DNA of 64,000 nucleotides from Hymenobacter sp. APR13. Lineage in GTDB: Bacteria; Bacteroidota; Bacteroidia; Cytophagales; Hymenobacteraceae. The stretch covers positions 3,219,001-3,283,000 of the forward strand of contig NZ_CP006587.1 of assembly GCF_000737515.1 (NCBI RefSeq), given 5' to 3'. The notes under the pieces are model-generated. The model did no database searches, was not told where the DNA came from, and saw nothing but the letters and a program-made list of their open reading frames with translations. Within the stretch, counting starts at the first letter, position 1, and each line of letters opens with the position of its first letter. A program made the position numbers and the translations under genes. This document shows, one piece after another, positions 58,850-64,000 of the stretch.

Positions 58850-58901
58850 AAAAAAGCCGCCCAAATTCCCTTCTACAAGGGAAGGTTTGGGCGGCTTTTT
58901 T
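58850..58901. terminator. Strong bidirectional terminator between convergent hydrolase genes
   Basis: AAAAAAGCCGCCCAAATTCC (58850 on) pairs with GGAAGGTTTGGGCGGCTTTT... ending 58901, with A and T runs outside. Confidence 0.9.
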
Positions 58902-58962
58902 GTGAGCTTCTACAAGCGTAGCATAGCGTTCCGCAGAAATCAATAGGCTTCTAAACTCCTTA

Positions 58963-60189
58963 TTACAGCCGGTCGCGCAGGTACTGGTATACTTCGGGGT
59001 TGGAGAGGAGCGTGCCGTGGTGCAGCTTTGGGAACACGCGGGTGCTGATCTGCTGCTCGGGCGGCAGGGCGGGGTCGCCGAACACGCGGCCCAGGGCGCT
59101 GCCAGCCCCTACGAGGCCGTCGCCGAAGTAGTCGTGCAGGGCGGAGTTGGCCGATTTCAGCAGCGAGCCTACCAGCACGTGGTAGCGCACGCCAGGCAGC
59201 GGCGGCACCAGCGTGCGGGGCGGAAACAGGTCGTCGGCGTGCGGGTCCTGCCAGTCGGCATCTACCAGAATGGCGTGGCGCAGGTCTTTGATGCCGTTGC
59301 TGCGCTTATCAATGAGGCCGCTGATAAAGCGGGTAGGGCGCAGGTTGATTTTGCGCAGCACCACCGACGTAAAGTGGCTGTTCTGCTCCAGAAACGAGCC
59401 GTCGTTGGGTACGCCCAGCAGAAACACATCCTGCAGGTGCGTGAGCCAAGAAACGCCCGTTTCCGGCGTTGTAGCCAGCGCCGCATAATAGCCCGCCGAC
59501 CGGATGACCAGCCCGCCCATACTGTGCCCTACCAACGAGAGCCGGCCGATGGCGTCGGGGTAGGCCGCGAGCAGCTCCGTGAGCAGGGCGTGCAGCAGCT
59601 GGCCATTTTGGGAGATGTGCAGGCCGGTGTTGTAGCGCACGTAGAGGCACACGGTGCCGGTTTCCTGCTGCAGGCGCGGGCCATACCGTAGCCCGCCTTC
59701 GCCGGAGCCGGCCTGCCAGATCACCTCGTCGCCCATGAGGCCGTGCAGAAACACCACCACCTTGCGCGGCCCCTTGGTACCGGGCGTGAGGCCCAGCGCC
59801 GATACCGGCACGTCGGCGGCGTGGCGGCGGAAGCTCATCCGAATGGCCCGGCGGTCCTGGCGCTCGGCCAGCTGGTCGCCGAAGGCCCCGTTGAGCACCG
59901 GCAGCGTGAAATGGATATTTTCCTGCCCCGTGCGGTAGAGGAAGCCGGCCGTGTTGAACGGTACCGTAGCGGCCCGGCCTACCGCGCGCACGGCCCGCCG
60001 CCAACGGGAAGGTGGCGCCTCTGCCGCAGTTTCTTCGGCTGGTGCTGCGTCTGGTGGGAGCGGGTCGGTCAGATCTGGAGTGTCTGCAGGGAGCGGGGTA
60101 GTATCGGAGGTGGCATGACTAGCAGCCGTTGGGTTAGAAGGGGAAGCAGGAGCAGCTGACGGGTCAGGCAGGAGGGGTTTTTCAGTCAC
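58963..60189 (-). CDS. Alpha/beta-hydrolase (lipase/esterase-like)
   Basis: 408 residues from a GTG at 60189. The first 60 residues are Pro/Ala/Asp-rich and disordered. A lipase-like domain follows: KVVVFLHGLMGDEVIWQAGS (oxyanion HG near 145), the elbow LSLVGHSMGGLVIRSAGYYA with the nucleophile Ser near 223, LGVPNDGSFLEQNSHFTSVV, and the late His in RVFPKLHHGTLLSNPEVYQY. It resembles triacylglycerol lipases or serine esterases. It overlaps the upstream T9SS gene by 4 bases (GTGA), so the two are probably translated together. Confidence 0.88.
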   Translation of the reverse strand: MTEKPLLPDPSAAPASPSNPTAASHATSDTTPLPADTPDLTDPLPPDAAPAEETAAEAPPSRWRRAVRAVGRAATVPFNTAGFLYRTGQENIHFTLPVLNGAFGDQLAERQDRRAIRMSFRRHAADVPVSALGLTPGTKGPRKVVVFLHGLMGDEVIWQAGSGEGGLRYGPRLQQETGTVCLYVRYNTGLHISQNGQLLHALLTELLAAYPDAIGRLSLVGHSMGGLVIRSAGYYAALATTPETGVSWLTHLQDVFLLGVPNDGSFLEQNSHFTSVVLRKINLRPTRFISGLIDKRSNGIKDLRHAILVDADWQDPHADDLFPPRTLVPPLPGVRYHVLVGSLLKSANSALHDYFGDGLVGAGSALGRVFGDPALPPEQQISTRVFPKLHHGTLLSNPEVYQYLRDRL

Positions 60190-61097
60190 GGAATCAGGAG
60201 TTTGCGCAGCAGCGGGCCATCGGGAGAGCTGAGGTGCAAAAGATACACACCTGCTGGCATTCCGCGTAAATCTACGCGGCGGCCGCTGGCTTCGTTGAGG
60301 GGCGCGGCCGGCTGCTGCCGCACCAGCTGGCCCTGGGCGTTGAATACCTGGTAGGGGGCGGTGGCCACAGTGGGCTGCTGCACCGAAGCCAGCGCAAACT
60401 CACCCGACATGCTGGGGTTGGGGTAGACACTTAGCACGGCCTGCGTTGCTGCCGGAGCCGAAGTGGCCGCTACCGCGCCGGTAAGCCCAATGTCATCCAC
60501 CCACAGCGACGAACTAGCTACCACACCCCCGGTGCCACACAGGAAAAACAGCCGCAGCGAGTCTGGCGCCAGGCCTGCGCCGTAGCTTATCGGCAGCGAA
60601 AACTGGCCGTAGCCGGCCCGCGCCGGCAGAATGGCGGCACCGGCCCCTACCACCTGGGCGGTAGGGCCGCCGCCCCGGGTGAGGGCCACGTACACGCCGG
60701 CCGAGTCGTTGGCGGAGAGCGTGAGCTTGTACCAGAACTGCAGCGTAGCGGGCCGCCCCGTGAACGGAATGCCGCCGATGCCGAAGGTGTTGGAATTGAC
60801 GAAGCGCGAGCCCAGAATCAGAAACGACGGAAACGGCACCCCGAATACGGTCTTGCTTTCCAGCTTGGCCGCGAAGCTGCCGGAGTTGCGGTCGGTACTT
60901 TTCGTGACGGTGCCCAGAGTCAGGGGCAGGCCCTGGCCGGAGTAGATGGCGTCGGTGGTTAGCCAGTTGGCAGGGTATTCGGCGGCGCCCTGGGTAATCC
61001 AGCTTTCCAGGCCCCCGTTGGGCACGCTCTGGGCCAAAGCCGGCCCCGTTCCGATAAAAAGAAACAGCCAAAGAGCAGTAAAGCGTAGCGTTTTCAT
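60186..61097 (-). CDS. T9SS-sorted secreted protein (PCMD-like), paralog 1
   Basis: 303 residues. The signal peptide is MKTLRFTALWLFLFIGTGPA-LAQS. The middle is a galactose-binding-like jelly roll (about 22-210): NGGLESWITQGAAEYPANWL, KSTDRNSGSFAAKLESKTVF, GIGGIPFTGRPATLQFWYKL and LWVDDIGLTGAV. The T9SS type A C-terminal domain shows SVYPNPSMSGEFALASVQQP, LRGMPAGVYLLHLSS and RKLLIP. It is a close paralog of the next gene and likely binds glycans at the surface. Its TGA overlaps the GTG of the lipase gene. Confidence 0.9.
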   Translation of the reverse strand: MKTLRFTALWLFLFIGTGPALAQSVPNGGLESWITQGAAEYPANWLTTDAIYSGQGLPLTLGTVTKSTDRNSGSFAAKLESKTVFGVPFPSFLILGSRFVNSNTFGIGGIPFTGRPATLQFWYKLTLSANDSAGVYVALTRGGGPTAQVVGAGAAILPARAGYGQFSLPISYGAGLAPDSLRLFFLCGTGGVVASSSLWVDDIGLTGAVAATSAPAATQAVLSVYPNPSMSGEFALASVQQPTVATAPYQVFNAQGQLVRQQPAAPLNEASGRRVDLRGMPAGVYLLHLSSPDGPLLRKLLIP

Positions 61098-61251
61098 AGC
61101 CGGGCAGACAGTAAGGTGCGAACAGACCAGACGGCCTTTCCGCCGGCCTGCTATAAAGATACCAACTGCGCAGACAAGGATGAGTCACATAAATAGGTGA
61201 TAGGCAAATGGTTGTGTCTGAATGACGACCCTGATTACCGGGCAAAAAAAA

Positions 61252-61279
61252 CCTTCCGCCGGCAGTTGCCGACGGAAGG
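61252..61279 (-). terminator. Terminator of the second T9SS gene
   Basis: CCTTCCGcCGGCA pairs with TGCCGaCGGAAGG around a 4-base loop; on the minus strand eight T residues follow at once. Confidence 0.88.
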
Positions 61280-61316
61280 GAAGTACTATGTGCGGGTCGA
61301 GCGTAACGCGGCGTGC

Positions 61317-62228
61317 TTAGCGGATAAGTTTGCGCGTAACAGGGCCCTCGGGCGTGTTGAGTTGGAGCAGGTAGACGCCGGCTGGCAGGCCGCGCAGCTC
61401 TATCGGACGGCCGCTGGCCATGCTCAGTGGAGCCGCCGTGGCGGTGCGTACCACCCGGCCAGTGGCATCGGAGATGGTGTAGGGAGCAGTAGCCACCGCT
61501 GGGTTTGCCACCGACGACAGCCGGAATTCGCCGTTGGGGCTAGGGTTAGGATATACCGTGAGGGCCGCGTCGAGGGCCGGGTTTTTGGCTGCCTGCACGG
61601 TGCCGGTCATGCTTACGTCGTCAATGAACAGCGAGGTGCCGGTGGTGATGTTGTTTGCCAGGCCAGAAGCGAAAACCATCTGCAGCGTATCCGGCGTATC
61701 GGCACGGCGGTAGGTGAGGGGCAGAGTTACCAAGGTATAGCCGGCCTGAGGCGCCAGAATCTGGAAGGCATCAGCTACGATTTCAGGGTTGCCGTTGACC
61801 GTTTTGAAAAGCGCCACCTGAACCCCAGCCGAGTCAGCTGCCGGGCCAGTCATTTTGTAGTAGAACTGCAGGTTGGCTGGCCGGTTGGTATAGGGAATAC
61901 CGCCACCAAGCGTATTGGTGTTGCCAATGCCCGTGCCGAGCAGCAGGACGCCGGGGAAATTATCCTGAAAGTTCTGCGTCTCCAGCTTGGCTGCAAAACT
62001 GCCGCCGCGCTTGTCCGTGGACTTTACCGTGGTGTTGGTGGAAAAAGGCAGCGGCCCCACCAGCGCCGAAATGATGTCGTCGAACGTCAGCCACGATTGG
62101 GGCGACTCGAAAAGCCCGCGTTGGGTCCAGGTTTCAAGCGTGCCATTCGGCACCGCCTGCTGCGCTACCGCGCCGTTGGTGCTAAAAAGAGCCAGAATAC
62201 CGGCCGCAATGGGTAATAGAGATTTCAT
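61317..62228 (-). CDS. T9SS-sorted secreted protein (PCMD-like), paralog 2
   Basis: 303 residues, the same length as its neighbour. The signal peptide is MKSLLPIAAGILALFSTNGA-VAQQ. Matching blocks are NGTLETWTQRGLFESPQSWL, KSTDKRGGSFAAKLETQNFQ, GGGIPYTNRPANLQFYYKMT, SLFIDDVSMTGTV and a C-terminal TVYPNPSPNGEFRLSSVANP, LRGLPAGVYLLQLNT and RKLIR. The N-terminal 'sfT.W..W' shape resembles PCMD or MAM-like binding domains. A strong terminator separates it from paralog 1, so each has its own transcript. Confidence 0.9.
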   Translation of the reverse strand: MKSLLPIAAGILALFSTNGAVAQQAVPNGTLETWTQRGLFESPQSWLTFDDIISALVGPLPFSTNTTVKSTDKRGGSFAAKLETQNFQDNFPGVLLLGTGIGNTNTLGGGIPYTNRPANLQFYYKMTGPAADSAGVQVALFKTVNGNPEIVADAFQILAPQAGYTLVTLPLTYRRADTPDTLQMVFASGLANNITTGTSLFIDDVSMTGTVQAAKNPALDAALTVYPNPSPNGEFRLSSVANPAVATAPYTISDATGRVVRTATAAPLSMASGRPIELRGLPAGVYLLQLNTPEGPVTRKLIR

Positions 62229-62458
62229 AGAAAAGAGGGAAAAGGTGAATGAGTAACAGGTAATGCCAATGAATTACAAATTCCTAAGCGGCTTACGTTG
62301 CGCCAAAATTATGCCGTGCTCCTGCTTAATCAATAAAAGTTCCGGGTTATAAAGAAAAGTTTTCGCGGTGCTAGTGCCTGGATAAGTAATTGGGGATATG
62401 ATAAAAATGGCGGCTCTTTGTGTTGCGTAGAGACAGAATAACAAAGAATTCATTCTGA

Positions 62459-63301
62459 CTAGCGGTGTGCACGGCGTTGCAACGTGCTCAATATGCCCGC
62501 AACCAGGCCGGTAGCCAGCCCCCCGATATGGGCAGCGTTGTCGGTACCGGCCGGGCCGGCCAGGCCCCCCACCAAACTACCCAGCGCAAAGTACAGCAGC
62601 AGCCCCATCAGGCCGGCGCGCTCCTGGCGGCTAAGTGCGGCCCCACGCTCCAGAAGTAGTGCCAGCACCAGCCCGTACAGTCCGAAAATGGCGCCCGAGG
62701 CCCCCACGGAGTTGACGCCTTGGGTGTGCCACCACAAGCTAGTCAGGCTGCCGCCCACGCCACTCAGCAGATACACCAGCAGCCACCGGATGCTCCCGGC
62801 TTTGGCCTCGGCCATCAGGCCCAGCAGCAGCAAAGCGCTCAGGTTGAGGAAAAGGTGGGCCGGTCCGCCGTGCAGAAACGTACCGCTGAGCAGCCGCCAG
62901 GGTTGCTTCATCACCAAGCCCGAGAAATTGGAGCCCCACGCAATAAGGTCGGCCCCGGCAGGTGCCAGCAGGTTTACGCCTCCCAGAACGCCCATGGCGC
63001 CATACGCCAGCAGATTGGCTAGCAGTAGCAGCGGCGTAGCGAAATACCCGCGCCTGGGCCGGAAGATACCTTGCGCCAGTCGGCCCATTTGCCGGAGCGT
63101 GCCACCGGCCGGCTCGGCGGGCGGCGCGGGCGGTGGGCTAGCCACCGCGCCCGGCAGCTCCGCCGGAATCAGGCCGCGGCGCTGCAGCTCCTGCACCGCT
63201 GCTGCGCCTACCGCCGGGTAGCGGCTAGCCTGCCGGGCCAAGTGCAGCAACTCGGCGTCGGTTTTGTGCGCGAAAGGATGTTCAGAAGCCGGGGTTTCCA
63301 T
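62459..63301 (-). CDS. Rhomboid-family intramembrane serine protease
   Basis: 280 residues. About 80 cytosolic N-terminal residues (ELLHLARQASRYPAVGAAAV, a helical segment) precede six hydrophobic helices. LLSGTFLHGGPAHLFLNLSA holds the conserved H-x(4)-HLxxN motif. The nucleophile is Ser202 in NSVGASGAIFGLYGLVLALL and the catalytic His258 is in NAAHIGGLATGLVAG. Both match the rhomboid Ser/His dyad. It cleaves membrane helices within the bilayer; the substrate is not evident. Two separate Met in the first residues give no other start choice. Confidence 0.93.
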   Translation of the reverse strand: METPASEHPFAHKTDAELLHLARQASRYPAVGAAAVQELQRRGLIPAELPGAVASPPPAPPAEPAGGTLRQMGRLAQGIFRPRRGYFATPLLLLANLLAYGAMGVLGGVNLLAPAGADLIAWGSNFSGLVMKQPWRLLSGTFLHGGPAHLFLNLSALLLLGLMAEAKAGSIRWLLVYLLSGVGGSLTSLWWHTQGVNSVGASGAIFGLYGLVLALLLERGAALSRQERAGLMGLLLYFALGSLVGGLAGPAGTDNAAHIGGLATGLVAGILSTLQRRAHR

Positions 63302-63565
63302 AAGCTAGAACTCAGAAGCTCAATGCCATCAAGAACCAGCCCACGCCCGAAGCCAAGGGCGTAATCTGTCAGAACCGACCAACGGTGTGGAGCAGACGCG
63401 TATCCGCAACGCGCTGCGCTATGTGGATAGAGGTGTCTTTATGGTAATTATTTCTATAAAATATTATCTTTTTAAGGAATTGGCAGGAGGAAAATTTAAC
63501 TATATTTAGGCTTTTATAACCTGCTTACCTGCCTCCCCACCACGCCTTTTTGTCATTTATTCTTA
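63302..63565. other. Divergent intergenic region, AT-rich
   Basis: About 260 bases without a gene. The stretch 63440-63535 is AT-rich and carries the candidate promoter of the last gene. Confidence 0.45.
63501..63508 (+). promoter_or_regulatory. Candidate promoter of the FkbM gene (-7 TATATTTA, -33 TTG)
   Basis: TATATTTA has one mismatch to TAnnTTTG. ATTG at 63479-63482 is separated from it by 18 bases, close to the 19-base spacing expected of Bacteroidota promoters. The ATG is 57 bases downstream. Confidence 0.5.
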
Positions 63566-64000
63566 ATGTCGGTTTCCGCTCTTTTGCGAGTTCAGGCACA
63601 ACAGCGCCTGGCTACCCCTTTGTACCGCAATGCACGCTCCAGGGCCCTGTTCACCCAGGCTGGAGTAGCGCTTAAGGAAAGCCGCGCGAGCTTTCGACAG
63701 TTCTTTTCGTGGTCGAGCCCGGTTTCTTCGGGTTTGCGCAGCCTGAAATACGTGCTGGTAGCCCTGCTGCGCCTGCCGCTGGGGCGCAGCGTGCGGCTGA
63801 GCTACGGCTACACCGGCGAAGACCGCCTGATTGAGTCGCTGCTCAAGCCCCTGGTGACCTACAATGGGTTCTACGTGGAAGTAGGCTGCAACGAGCCCCG
63901 CTTCATCTCCAACACGTTTCTGCTGTACCGGCGCGGCTGGCGCGGCATCTGCATCGATGCCAACGAAAAGCTGATCCGCAAATTCGGCCGCATCCGCCCC
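63566..64000 (+). CDS. FkbM-family methyltransferase (partial, C-terminus off the window)
   Basis: 145 codons from the ATG at 63566 to the window end, no stop. The start is MSVSALLRVQAQQRLATPLY. The conserved 'f.VeVG.n.p...Sn...l...gW.Gi.id' motif is GFYVEVGCNEPRFISNTFLL followed by YRRGWRGICIDANEKLI (about residues 103-139). This is the SAM-binding start of the FkbM fold. Such enzymes methylate sugar hydroxyls on capsules or O-antigen and often sit in polysaccharide clusters. The neighbour to the right is not visible. Confidence 0.82.
   Translation, partial: MSVSALLRVQAQQRLATPLYRNARSRALFTQAGVALKESRASFRQFFSWSSPVSSGLRSLKYVLVALLRLPLGRSVRLSYGYTGEDRLIESLLKPLVTYNGFYVEVGCNEPRFISNTFLLYRRGWRGICIDANEKLIRKFGRIRP

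Overview
The window looks like a chromosomal segment of a high-GC member of the Bacteroidota, most like Hymenobacter or a close relative in the Cytophagales. The evidence is: four secreted proteins with C-terminal type IX secretion (T9SS) sorting domains; -7 promoter boxes of the TAnnTTTG type instead of sigma70 boxes; weak or absent Shine-Dalgarno sequences; a parA, parB, DUF5683, dapB, lepB gene order that recurs in this phylum; a SerB-SerA fusion; and FucP-type MFS, GH31, DUF983 and two-domain fasciclin proteins. I see no rRNA, tRNA, CRISPR array, phage or insertion sequence. The genus is inference.

Layout. 1-5.5 kb: a partial GNAT enzyme, a coiled-coil membrane protein, two SAM methyltransferases, kdsA (KDO synthesis), apaG and ung. 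5.5-10.4 kb: lepB, dapB, DUF5683, parB and parA, all leftward, with a parS-like split inverted repeat between parA and parB. 10.5-14.2 kb: an MBL-fold hydrolase divergent from a peptide-binding lipoprotein, then two small exported proteins. 14.3-19.8 kb: yidC, pyrG and a PBP4-type D-Ala-D-Ala carboxypeptidase. 20-25.8 kb: an FG-GAP/T9SS protein, fused serB-serA, a VOC protein, DUF421 and GNAT. 26-30.8 kb: sialate O-acetylesterase, FucP-type transporter and aldo/keto reductase. 30.9-34.1 kb: YdeI-like protein, class D beta-lactamase and D-aminoacylase, each with a -7-like box four bases before its ATG. 34.2-37.4 kb: two tandem GH13 alpha-amylase paralogs. 37.5-43.2 kb: DUF983, two AraC-type regulators, membrane and exported proteins, and two paralogous 113-residue proteins. 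43.4-51.8 kb: gamma-glutamyltransferase, a eukaryote-type glycogen branching enzyme, a DUF1905/YdeI protein, a GT4 N-domain-only protein and GH31 alpha-glucosidase. 52-64 kb: an M12-type T9SS metalloprotease, outer-membrane protein, fasciclin lipoprotein, two alpha/beta hydrolases, two paralogous T9SS proteins, a rhomboid protease and a partial FkbM methyltransferase.

Themes. The two GH13 enzymes, branching enzyme, GH31 and GT4-like protein suggest alpha-glucan storage and breakdown. KdsA, YidC, LepB, PBP4 and the beta-lactamase serve the envelope. The T9SS cargo, fasciclin and outer-membrane proteins form the surface or secreted layer.

The most unusual content lies between the genes: at least six families of long palindromic repeats. 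One family carries a built-in terminator hairpin, another supplies the kdsA start codon, and one has arms of 39-46 bases. Further anomalies are a hairpin that buries a start codon, a split parS-like element, predicted leaderless genes, an exact 85-bp tandem duplication, a four-copy 9-bp expansion inside ggt, and an alpha/beta hydrolase that has lost its nucleophile serine.
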